Made by a program: the position numbers and the translations under genes
Assembly: GCF_009696175.1 (NCBI RefSeq)
Contig: NZ_VUMM01000006.1
Location: forward strand, 1-64,000
Source: Floccifex porci
Lineage (GTDB): Bacteria; Bacillota_I; Bacilli_A; Erysipelotrichales; Erysipelotrichaceae
Direction of reading: 5' to 3'
DNA: 64,000 nucleotides
Notes under the pieces: model-generated
The model's database searches: none
What the model was told of the DNA's origin: nothing
The model's input: only the letters and a program-made list of their open reading frames with translations
Shown: piece by piece, positions 8,058 to 15,236 of the stretch
Layout of the letters: every line of letters starts with the position of its first letter
Position numbering within the stretch: the stretch's first letter is position 1

Positions 8058-8092
8058 AAAAAAAAGCACCTAGCTAATTTGCGAAGTGCTTT
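8058..8092 (-). terminator. Terminator inside the 572-nt block, facing the pre-crRNA direction
   Basis: On the minus strand AAAGCACTT pairs with AGGTGCTTT (7 Watson-Crick pairs plus a wobble and an A-U), followed by further T to a run of eight. It starts right after the stop codon of the 85-aa ORF. Because the array is also transcribed on the minus strand, it should reduce readthrough from the leader into the 24 leader-distal spacers. Confidence 0.75.
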
Positions 8093-8350
8093 CTAATACC
8101 ACATAAGTACCTTTTCTTTTGGAAAATCATTATTTTCTACACATTCTTTTAAAGCTTTTATAGATTTTTTAAAGTATGACTTTAAATATGATTTCTCATC
8201 TAGTTCACAATATTTTTTTTCTATAACTTCTTTTTTTTCGATATTGTATACGATTTTTCCTATGTCTTTTTCATTTCCTTCCGGGAAATATTCGGCATAT
8301 ACTATATTATCTTTTTTTGTTACGTTTGTTAAGGTTACCATAGTACTCAT
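8093..8350 (-). CDS. Phage-like 85-aa protein inside the CRISPR array
   Basis: It starts MSTMVTLTNVTKKDN, with AAGGAGG 3-4 nt before ATG 8350 and a second in-frame ATG (MVTLTN) at a better distance. The product is lysine/glutamate-rich, mostly helical toward the C-terminus (KSYFKKSIKALKECVENN), and ends VLMWY. It has no signal peptide or membrane segment. The family was not recognised. It sits between the tail of another gene and a Prp-like gene, an arrangement suggesting a phage head or structural region. It is the only complete gene in the 572-nt block and has its own terminator. Whether it is expressed or contributes a function here is unknown. Confidence 0.62.
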   Translation of the reverse strand: MSTMVTLTNVTKKDNIVYAEYFPEGNEKDIGKIVYNIEKKEVIEKKYCELDEKSYLKSYFKKSIKALKECVENNDFPKEKVLMWY

Positions 8351-8373
8351 CTGCCTCCTTTTGATAATTGTGC

Positions 8374-8405
8374 TTATGCGATCACAGTCGGATACCAATT
8401 AATCG
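8374..8405 (-). pseudogene. C-terminal remnant of an unidentified phage gene
   Basis: Entering from the repeat, the frame reads INWYPTVIA then TAA, 23 nt before the start codon of the 85-aa ORF. Only the last ten codons are present. The adjacent ordinary spacer (7768-7797) encodes the same INWYPTVI and then diverges, so it derives from an allele of the same gene. Confidence 0.55.
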
Positions 8406-8441
8406 GTTTTGTTCTAGCGAAAAAATTAATGGTAACAAAAC
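8381..8441 (-). repeat. 61-nt direct repeat, right copy
   Basis: Identical to 7773-7833. It comprises the last 25 nt of the 572-nt block and the first repeat of the leader-proximal array block. Confidence 0.9.
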
Positions 8442-9365
8442 TGACAGCTTCATCTGCTGCTGACGCCATTTGTTTTGTTCTAGCGAAAAAATTAATGGTA
8501 ACAAAACATTTAATCATGTAAGTGTCTGTTGCGAACAGTTTTGTTCTAGCGAAAAAATTAATGGTAACAAAACTGGAAGAATGCAGTGAATTACAAAAGG
8601 CAAGTTTTGTTCTAGCGAAAAAATTAATGGTAACAAAACTAATATCAATGTGATAATTCTTAACACCATGTTTTGTTCTAGCGAAAAAATTAATGGTAAC
8701 AAAACTTGATGTTTCTATTACGTCAACATAAGTCGGTTTTGTTCTAGCGAAAAAATTAATGGTAACAAAACTCAGTTTAGACACGCTTGATGTATTCTTA
8801 TGTTTTGTTCTAGCGAAAAAATTAATGGTAACAAAACAATCATGGCAAAGGCTTATGCTTGGAAAAGGTTTTGTTCTAGCGAAAAAATTAATGGTAACAA
8901 AACGGACAACAATTATATTTGTCACACCAATAAGTTTTGTTCTAGCGAAAAAATTAATGGTAACAAAACGTAATGCTTATGGCAATTGTTACATTATTTG
9001 TTTTGTTCTAGCGAAAAAATTAATGGTAACAAAACACGCTTTAATCATGGTAATGTCCTCCTTTCGTTTTGTTCTAGCGAAAAAATTAATGGTAACAAAA
9101 CAGACTTCGATATCGACCTTCTATTGCACATGTTTTGTTCTAGCGAAAAAATTAATGGTAACAAAACCGTTATTTGGCAGCATTGCGATGTCCACTTGTT
9201 TTGTTCTAGCGAAAAAATTAATGGTAACAAAACTCATAATCGGATGCAGTGAACACACTGTAAGTTTTGTTCTAGCGAAAAAATTAATGGTAACAAAACA
9301 GCAGTTAAAAAATAAATATAAAACATCAGGTTTTGTTCTAGCGAAAAAATTAATGGTAACAAAAC
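8406..9365 (-). CRISPR. CRISPR array, leader-proximal block: 15 repeats, 14 spacers
   Basis: All 15 repeats are canonical and all 14 spacers are 30 nt, so the period is exactly 66. The right end abuts the leader next to csn2, making these the most recently acquired spacers. Spacer 8904-8933 is a two-base variant of 6579-6608. Spacer 9036-9065 read on the minus strand contains AAAGGAGG and an ATG, so it comes from a translation start region. No spacer matches the host genes in this window as far as can be judged by eye. Confidence 0.98.
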
Positions 9366-9413
9366 CTCAAATTCATATTACCATAAATTTAAGATTTTAT
9401 AAAATGTAGTTAT
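9366..9413 (-). promoter_or_regulatory. CRISPR leader (repeat-proximal part)
   Basis: The 48-nt A+T-rich gap between the csn2 stop and the first repeat ends, in crRNA sense, with ATTTGAG directly at the repeat. ATTTGAG is one of the conserved leader-anchoring motifs of type II-A leaders and directs Cas1-Cas2 integration. TATAAA-like elements lie upstream near the csn2 stop and could serve the pre-crRNA promoter, but no convincing -35 was found. Confidence 0.7.
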
Positions 9414-10286
9414 TTATAGAGAATGTTTATTTATGTCATTGATCAAATCTATTTTGTTTCCTTTATAAAAATGCTTTATGTATTTCATAATCTTATTATT
9501 TACCTCCTTTAAAGTAAGCAATTCACCATTGTTTTCACCAAAATATCCATACATCAAATCAAAATCAGCACAATCCAGAATTGTATCTTCCATCAGAACA
9601 ATATCTTTCAATTCATATTGTTCTTTCCAAATGGTATCGTTTATTAAAATAATAGAATTTTTTAAAGAATTTAATTCATTTATTATTTGTTTTGAAATTA
9701 TTTTTGAATCTACATATATAAAATATTTTTCAATTGAATGATCTTTTTCTTGAATGTATTCAATTATTTTTATTTGTTGAATAATTAATTCTTCTAATGA
9801 TAGATCGTATTCATCCATCTGTTCTTCTAATGCAAAGTATGGCTTTAATATTTTTAATAATATTTTTGATGAAAGAGAATCAAATTCCAATTTAAAAGAA
9901 TCTTCTTCGTTCAATTCTTCAATTAAAGATTGAAATAAAATATCAATTGTATTAATTGTGTCAAAATAAGAATAATCTTCTAATTTTCTTTCAAAATATT
10001 TAAGTAAAATAGATTTTGAACCTAATTTACATTCTTCATTTAAAGAAAACTTATCTGAAATTTCTATATAGAACGTAGACTTATTATTTAGTTCTTTTCC
10101 ATCTATTAATATTTTCGGTTTTAAATTATTTTCTATTCTATATTCACTTTTCACTGGATTAAAATACAATTTTATTAACTGTTTAATTTTGTGTTTTTCA
10201 ATACTATTATTTCCTAACAAGCATTTCCATTTATCAATCAAAAAATTATACATGACATTTCCATCCGTTATTGTAACCTTATTCAT
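9414..10286 (-). CDS. csn2: Csn2-type adaptation protein, long form
   Basis: 290 aa, encoded last in the cas operon and adjacent to the leader, the usual place of csn2 in type II-A loci. It is longer than the ~220-aa Csn2 of Streptococcus pyogenes and closer to the long Csn2 variants. The sequence is acidic and helical, with a central segment matching the Csn2 P-loop-like core only loosely (IYVDSKIISKQIINEL, IILINDTIW). Csn2 forms ring-shaped tetramers on DNA ends and works with Cas1, Cas2 and Cas9 in spacer acquisition. Its start overlaps the cas2 stop by ATGA. The assignment rests more on context than on motifs. Confidence 0.75.
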   Translation of the reverse strand: MNKVTITDGNVMYNFLIDKWKCLLGNNSIEKHKIKQLIKLYFNPVKSEYRIENNLKPKILIDGKELNNKSTFYIEISDKFSLNEECKLGSKSILLKYFERKLEDYSYFDTINTIDILFQSLIEELNEEDSFKLEFDSLSSKILLKILKPYFALEEQMDEYDLSLEELIIQQIKIIEYIQEKDHSIEKYFIYVDSKIISKQIINELNSLKNSIILINDTIWKEQYELKDIVLMEDTILDCADFDLMYGYFGENNGELLTLKEVNNKIMKYIKHFYKGNKIDLINDINKHSL

Positions 10287-10606
10287 ATTTTAATAAATGA
10301 CTCACTGCTCACAATTTCTTCCTGTTTTGATTTACCACCAAGAATTATTTCAATTTTTGAATATTGTTTTTCAGTAACAACCATTATACGAATTTGTCCT
10401 TTTGACGGAATATTCTTATGTAATATATTAATGTGCTTAATTGCAGCATCTCGATTCGCAAATATTTTACAATACACAGAATACTGCATCATTAAATATC
10501 CATTTTGAATCAGATATTTTCTGAATCTAGCATAATTTCTTCTATCTTCTTTTGTTTTAACGGGTAAATCAAAAAATAAAACTAAACGCATAAAATCATA
10601 TGTCAT
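10283..10606 (-). CDS. cas2: CRISPR-associated Cas2
   Basis: 107 aa. It begins MTYDFMRLVLFFDLP, aligning with the type II-A Cas2 N-terminus, with the conserved Asp at position 13. The ferredoxin-like fold is followed by GQIRIMVVTEKQYSKIEIILGG, typical of II-A Cas2. It bridges two Cas1 dimers in the integrase complex. The start overlaps the end of cas1 by 11 nt and the stop overlaps csn2, so cas1-cas2-csn2 is one translationally coupled unit. The full-length start was kept because MTYDF matches family members. Confidence 0.95.
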   Translation of the reverse strand: MTYDFMRLVLFFDLPVKTKEDRRNYARFRKYLIQNGYLMMQYSVYCKIFANRDAAIKHINILHKNIPSKGQIRIMVVTEKQYSKIEIILGGKSKQEEIVSSESFIKI

Positions 10607-11495
10607 TTGGAAATAATACAGGATCTGGAAATATCACAAATTCTTCCTCTTCATTTAAATATTTAAATATTGAATCTAAATAAATATTTATCGCATTCGC
10701 TATTGTCTGTTTTCGACCATCAATTTTAACTTTATAATTTGTAAGATTGATTAAATCTTCTCTATGTTGTTGTTTAAATAATATTTCATCCATTAGATGA
10801 TTATAAACATAATTATCTACAATCGGTCTGAATACTTCAATTATGTCATCACTTAAATTAAACATATTCGTCTTTCCTTTATGAAAAATTCCTAAATTAG
10901 CAAGATATCCTTTTGCCACTATAATGGAAGTAATTAAAGATCGAAATATACTATATCCATAATTTAATCCTGCATTTATTACGTCTTCTTCAAAACGAAT
11001 AAAATCATTGCCAAACAGTGCTCTAAAATACATCTTTGCAGCCAATCCTTCCCGATTGGTACAATCACCTAATTGAACTTCATCCACAAACTGATATAAT
11101 TTCTGACATACTTCAAAACTTCTATTATTTTCTTTTAATATTTCAATTTGGTTTAATATTTTATGCTTAACAATCAGTGCATGTAATTCTTCTTTTTTGT
11201 ATGGATTCCACTCTATTTGTTTTTCAATATTACCACTGGAAGAAAAATGTCCATTCATAGGTAATACATAACTTTTAGGAAGATGATCCACACCACATAA
11301 AATTGTACAAACATTATTTTCGGTTAGTTTATTAATTAAAGGAACACTTAAATGAGATTTATAATTATCAATGACTAAAATTTGAATATCTGCAATTGGA
11401 AATAATATTTCATTCTCTTTTATTTCAACTTTTAGATTATCTAAATACAATCGCAAATATTCACATCTCTCTACATAAATAACTCTATGACCCAT
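10596..11495 (-). CDS. cas1: CRISPR-associated Cas1 integrase
   Basis: 299 aa, type II family length. The metal-binding catalytic residues are visible as E149 (NREGLAAKMYF), H205 (LGIFHKGK) and E220 (SDDIIEVFRP). The N-terminal beta domain begins MGHRVIYVERCEYL. Together with Cas2 it integrates protospacers at the leader end. No Shine-Dalgarno sequence lies before ATG 11495, and the tracrRNA terminator ends only a few bases upstream. Expression may depend on readthrough, a weak promoter, or initiation near the start codon. Confidence 0.97.
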   Translation of the reverse strand: MGHRVIYVERCEYLRLYLDNLKVEIKENEILFPIADIQILVIDNYKSHLSVPLINKLTENNVCTILCGVDHLPKSYVLPMNGHFSSSGNIEKQIEWNPYKKEELHALIVKHKILNQIEILKENNRSFEVCQKLYQFVDEVQLGDCTNREGLAAKMYFRALFGNDFIRFEEDVINAGLNYGYSIFRSLITSIIVAKGYLANLGIFHKGKTNMFNLSDDIIEVFRPIVDNYVYNHLMDEILFKQQHREDLINLTNYKVKIDGRKQTIANAINIYLDSIFKYLNEEEEFVIFPDPVLFPNDI

Positions 11496-11502
11496 AAATG
11501 AT

Positions 11503-11526
11503 AAAAAGAAAAGACCCTTTCGGGCC
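11503..11526 (-). terminator. tracrRNA terminator
   Basis: The hairpin GGCCCGAAAGGGTC with a GAAA tetraloop is followed by a T-rich run on the minus strand. It forms the last stem-loop of the tracrRNA. Confidence 0.88.
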
Positions 11527-11585
11527 GAGTTCGGGATAAACCCTTGTTTTGTTAGGTCATATAATTTTTTCGCTAGAATATAACC
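11505..11585 (-). ncRNA. tracrRNA
   Basis: On the minus strand the RNA contains TTCTAGCGAAAAAATTA and AACAAAAC, complementary to the two ends of the crRNA-sense repeat, with a mismatched bulge between. Next comes AAGGGTTTATCCC, a short nexus-like hairpin, then a GAAA-loop terminator. The predicted length is about 80 nt, compact like other small Cas9 systems. Its position between cas9 and cas1 matches Streptococcus thermophilus CRISPR1. It fixes the direction of the array as minus strand. Confidence 0.9.
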
Positions 11586-11591
11586 ACTATT

Positions 11592-11620
11592 ATTATAGCC
11601 TATTCAAATTCTAATTTCAA
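11592..11620 (-). promoter_or_regulatory. tracrRNA promoter
   Basis: TTGAAA (11615-11620) and TATAAT (11592-11597) are separated by 17 nt on the minus strand. The -35 lies inside the 3' coding end of cas9. The predicted start near 11585 leaves the full anti-repeat in the transcript. Confidence 0.78.
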
Positions 11621-11948
11621 TTTATTTTCTTTAACCTCATATACATTTCCAAGTACATCTGTGGAATATTTTTTAAATCCTAATTCCGTTCGAACAGCTA
11701 TAGTACGACGTTTTTTATTTTTTTTATAGGTAGGACTAACTTCTATTGTAAATGACTTATCGTTATACATGCCAACAAACCTTAAAATTTCAAAATTAAT
11801 TCCATCATGATACAAAACTACTCCATTATCGTCTGTAGAAGAATCATAGAAATATGGTTGTCCTTTCTTTCTCTTGACTCCAATAAGTTCGTCACTATGT
11901 AATGAAAACAAAAATTTCGAATCTGTTGATATTAGTCTCTTTTTTTTT
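11600..11948 (-). pseudogene. cas9: cas9 3' part: out-of-frame PAM-interacting domain
   Basis: About 115 codons that continue the Cas9 homology in the +1 frame after the A9 run at 11940-11948. They begin RLISTDSKFLFSLHSDELIG, aligning to the SaCas9 region after its KKLKKI, and end KKYSTDVLGNVYEVK, almost identical to the SaCas9 C-terminus (KKYSTDILGNLYEVK). This is the PAM-interacting domain. No ribosome binding site would start it separately. With eight A instead of nine the two parts join into a ~1116-aa protein. Confidence 0.88.
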
Positions 11949-14900
11949 CTGATTATCATACCATTTTCTATCAATAACATATTTTTTTGAACATTTTTCA
12001 TAGTGAATATCGTTATATCTTATATTAATAAATCTATAAAATCCATCTGGACATAAATATAAATCTACTCTATAGCATTTTAACTGTTTTAAAGCGACTT
12101 TATGACATAAATCTGAGGCTGGGTACTTATGAGAAATATCAATATATTCATATACAGAATTACCATAGTATTTGAGTTCCTTTATTTCAGGGCCATTTCC
12201 TTTCTTTGAATATTTGTGGATCGTTCCAAATTCTTTTTTATAACGAGATAAGGGATTCTCCCCAACTAATTTGTATTTTGTAATACCTTTCTTTGTTTCT
12301 TTTTTATAATGCTCTTTGGAATCTTTAAACATTTCAAAATCATGCATGACAATGTCTTCTAAAATTTTATATGTTTGTGGATCGTTATCTTTCATTAATA
12401 ATGTACTTTCATTATTGATAATACCTTCAATCATTACAGAAACTTTATTCCCTGTTGTATCTTTAGGAGCATATATATCATATTTTCCAATTAATTTATC
12501 TTCATCTCCCTTTTTTCTTATACTATAAATAGTTTCATCCGCAATTTGTCTGTTTGGTTTTGTATCCACCTTATGAGAAATCTTAATTGGAGGATAATAT
12601 AGACTGTCTCTTGAAATCTGACCTTTATAGTATCGGTTGCTGTCTAAATAGATATTTTTTAATTGTGCAATAAATGCAATATAAAGAGGATCCATGTAGG
12701 CTTTATCATCTGGTATCGTTTTTATTTCTCCTGTTAATTCATCATAAAAATTATCAAATGTATATTTACTCAAATACCCATTTAATAAATTCATTTTCTT
12801 AACCGAAGCAACAATCAAGCCATCAATCGCATGATGTAAAAAATCCTCATCACGTTCTTTTTCTAGTTGAATCTGTGTTCTAAATTTATCTGTGATCTTT
12901 CCATTTAAAGTATGGACTTTAGTATCAATTTCATTGTCTTTAAAATAATCTGATAATGTATTTAATACCGTCCTACATGCATAGCTTGTATCAATCAGAT
13001 TTCGATTAATAAATTCCTGAATGTTATCAAATTTTGTAATGTCTTTATCATATAGCAAATTTACTTTTTTCTTATAATTTAATTTTTTATTGCTTCCTAC
13101 GATTATTCTATATTGGTTCCAGGAACATCCCATTCCATCAAATTTTCCTGATTGATAAGCCATAAATGGTGTCAGATTTCCCTTTAACTGATTTTCCATT
13201 CTTGTGATCAATACTTTGTTAGACTGTGAATCATCCAGTGAAATCGAAATAGGAATGATATGATCAATTTCAGTATAATCTCTATCTTTAATTAATAAGT
13301 CTAAATCAATTGTCTGGAAAGTGTATGCGCTTTTTCCATCTTGTTCCAAATACAATCGGATCTTCGCTTTTGTCTTTCCATTGATTTTATCTGGATCCAA
13401 GCCTCGATCTTTTAATAACTGATCCACTTCTTTATTTCGATTTTCAAAATATTTCTGACGATTATTGATTCTTTTTTTACGTTCTGCACTATTTTTATCT
13501 CTTGTCATTTCTACGACAATTGAATCAAATTCACCATATTTCTTTCTTAACGCATTTACTACCTTAAATGTTTCATTCTGTGCTCTTTTGACAACTGGAG
13601 AAAGAATCGCTGTATCATCCGCAACAATGTTTTTCTTTCCTTTATGAGATATTCTTGCTTTATCAAATAATTTTAACTGGTGAAGAACCTGAATCTGATT
13701 TAATGAAGTCTTATACAATTCCTCGTTTAATAAACGAATAGCTTTTAAAGATAAAGAATGATATCCAGTAAATTTTGTATTGGTTACTAAATGATCGACA
13801 ACTTTTTCATCCACTTCCAATGCCAGTAATTTATCTTTTCTTTCTTCCATTCCTTTATAGTTTGTTAAAACTTCAGATATAGAATCTAATAATTCATAGT
13901 CATTTAAAGAAATATCAATATTTTCTTTTTCAAATGCTTTTTTTAATTCTGTATATCCTTTAAATTCGGTTAATAGATGCTTCTTATTTTTATCAATGCG
14001 GAAACCAGAAATTTTATCTTCATCTGCTCCAACAATTTTTGATAATTGTTTAGGAGTAATTTTTTTATTTTTACTGACATAAGAAAAAATTTCCTGTTTT
14101 TGAGATACATCTAATTTTTCATCATCAATTGACAAATTATTTAAATCGTTCAATAAATTGAATATTTCCGCACTCACTGACATTTTAGGAGCTCTAAATT
14201 CATTTGGAAAAACACTGCATTTTCCTCTCATTCGTTCAATTAAATCTTCATAAACAATTTGTCCATTTTCATCATAAAACCATCTTCCATATGGTGTAGG
14301 AGACTTTTCACTTCCAGGCCCTTCATAATAAGCTCTTTTTCGTGAAATAATTTCAATGATTTTATCACAAACATCTTCATCCAATTCCTGATTTGATAAA
14401 ATCTGTCTGGCTTCTTTTATATAATCTTCTGTTCTAAAATTATTCGCATGTCCTCTTATTTTATTATTGTCATTTAAACGATCCAGTTGAATTTCACAGA
14501 TGTATTTTCCTTCTTTTAATAATTTTGCATTCTCACTTAATATTTCTTTTGTACTTAAACTATCAGGTGATGTATCTTCCATTTCATCCACCGTTTCAAT
14601 TGAGCTTCCTCTATGCTTTGTAAGATGCAGGATCACAGATACCAATTCATCATTCGTTAATGGATTTGTTAAACCTTTCACTCGTAATTCATAAACATCT
14701 GATTGTGGCTGGTAATTATCACTCATCAATCCATTTTCTTTTAATAATTTCTGCATATCGCCAATTCGATTTGCTTTACGACGAGTCAGTCTTCGTCTGC
14801 CTCTGGCATTTCTTCGTTTTTCATTATCTGCAGCTGTACCTTCTTTAAACAGACGAACTCCATAATCTACAAATTCATTGTTCTCTACATCAATGATTCC

Positions 14901-14951
14901 ATATCCTACTGATGTGATTCCAATATCTAATCCTAATACTAGCTTTGCCAT
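11895..14951 (-). CDS. cas9: Cas9 endonuclease (SaCas9-like), frameshifted near the C-terminus
   Basis: Type II effector nuclease, guided by crRNA:tracrRNA. Start MAKLVLGLDIG at 14951 has AGGA 8 nt upstream; ATG 14957 is an alternative. RuvC-I D9, Arg-rich bridge helix (~43-70), RuvC-II E481, HNH D563-H564 with N587, and RuvC-III H706/H707 and D710 are all present, so both nuclease sites look intact. Similarity to Staphylococcus aureus Cas9 is strong throughout. After residue 1001 a run of nine A shifts the frame; 17 unrelated residues follow and the PAM-interacting domain is lost. A sequencing error, a real mutation, phase variation or transcriptional slippage are all possible. Confidence 0.93.
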   Translation of the reverse strand: MAKLVLGLDIGITSVGYGIIDVENNEFVDYGVRLFKEGTAADNEKRRNARGRRRLTRRKANRIGDMQKLLKENGLMSDNYQPQSDVYELRVKGLTNPLTNDELVSVILHLTKHRGSSIETVDEMEDTSPDSLSTKEILSENAKLLKEGKYICEIQLDRLNDNNKIRGHANNFRTEDYIKEARQILSNQELDEDVCDKIIEIISRKRAYYEGPGSEKSPTPYGRWFYDENGQIVYEDLIERMRGKCSVFPNEFRAPKMSVSAEIFNLLNDLNNLSIDDEKLDVSQKQEIFSYVSKNKKITPKQLSKIVGADEDKISGFRIDKNKKHLLTEFKGYTELKKAFEKENIDISLNDYELLDSISEVLTNYKGMEERKDKLLALEVDEKVVDHLVTNTKFTGYHSLSLKAIRLLNEELYKTSLNQIQVLHQLKLFDKARISHKGKKNIVADDTAILSPVVKRAQNETFKVVNALRKKYGEFDSIVVEMTRDKNSAERKKRINNRQKYFENRNKEVDQLLKDRGLDPDKINGKTKAKIRLYLEQDGKSAYTFQTIDLDLLIKDRDYTEIDHIIPISISLDDSQSNKVLITRMENQLKGNLTPFMAYQSGKFDGMGCSWNQYRIIVGSNKKLNYKKKVNLLYDKDITKFDNIQEFINRNLIDTSYACRTVLNTLSDYFKDNEIDTKVHTLNGKITDKFRTQIQLEKERDEDFLHHAIDGLIVASVKKMNLLNGYLSKYTFDNFYDELTGEIKTIPDDKAYMDPLYIAFIAQLKNIYLDSNRYYKGQISRDSLYYPPIKISHKVDTKPNRQIADETIYSIRKKGDEDKLIGKYDIYAPKDTTGNKVSVMIEGIINNESTLLMKDNDPQTYKILEDIVMHDFEMFKDSKEHYKKETKKGITKYKLVGENPLSRYKKEFGTIHKYSKKGNGPEIKELKYYGNSVYEYIDISHKYPASDLCHKVALKQLKCYRVDLYLCPDGFYRFINIRYNDIHYEKCSKKYVIDRKWYDNQKKKETNINRFEIFVFIT

Positions 14952-15208
14952 TTTCATATTCCTTTCTTTAAAATTATTATTATCCTCTTTCATGACACTA
15001 TTTTTGTCAGAATTATATATTTAACATTATACATCATAAAAATTAAAAAATAATTATAGTGAAACAAATACCTTCTTTTATGTTAAAAAAAGAATGGCTT
15101 TACTCGATGTTTAAATTTCTTTTATGTTTTCCTTTGAAAATATTTGATTAACATTTTAAGAATTGAAGCAACTTAAATTTATCTTTAATAACTTTTTTCT
15201 AATACTAA

Positions 15209-15236
15209 AAAAACATCGATATTACTCGATGTTCAT
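15209..15236 (-). terminator. Terminator overlapping the end of the surface protein gene
   Basis: AACATCGA / TCGATGTT inverted repeat followed by seven T on the minus strand. The stem includes the stop codon. The intergenic stretch 14952-15208 toward cas9 shows nothing else beyond A+T-rich sequence and a possible cas9 -10 (TATAAT at about 15024). Confidence 0.85.

Larger units (their letters stand above)
7834..8405. other. 572-nt phage-like DNA block embedded in the CRISPR array
   Basis: The block starts immediately after one repeat and ends immediately before the next. On the minus strand it contains the end of a gene (last residues INWYPTVIA, stop at 8374-8376), an intact 85-aa ORF with AAGGAGG, a terminator, and a Prp-like gene with its own ribosome binding site that is cut off at the repeat. 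There are no inverted repeats or transposase, so it is not an insertion sequence. Gene order and partial genes at both ends look like an unselected slice of phage genome. It may be an untrimmed long spacer or the product of recombination between array spacers and phage DNA. Confidence 0.85.

Noticed and set aside
7834-8405. Insertion sequence or transposon interrupting the array
   Set aside because: No terminal inverted repeats, no transposase, and the ends are exactly at repeat borders. The 61-nt direct repeats include a CRISPR repeat and spacer, unlike target-site duplications.
6213-9365. crRNA transcription on the plus strand
   Set aside because: The repeat ends are symmetric and uninformative, but the tracrRNA anti-repeat, ATTTGAG leader motif, cas operon direction and the decayed repeat at the left end all support the minus strand.
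6193-9409. Long open reading frames on both strands across the CRISPR array with repeating peptides such as FVTINFFARTK and VLAKKLMVTK
   Set aside because: The repeat-spacer unit is 66 nt, a multiple of three, and the repeat has no stop in several frames, so the array reads as open. These are not genes.
11940-11948. Programmed -1 ribosomal frameshift to make full-length Cas9
   Set aside because: A -1 shift on the A-run leads to a TAA stop after two codons. Only loss of one A (or an equivalent +1 shift) joins the two parts.
11895-12001. Separate start codon at 12001 for an independent small protein covering the cas9 3' end
   Set aside because: The homology to Cas9 enters this frame only after the A9 run. 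The upstream part of the frame is unrelated to Cas9 and has no ribosome binding site, so it is a frameshift remnant.
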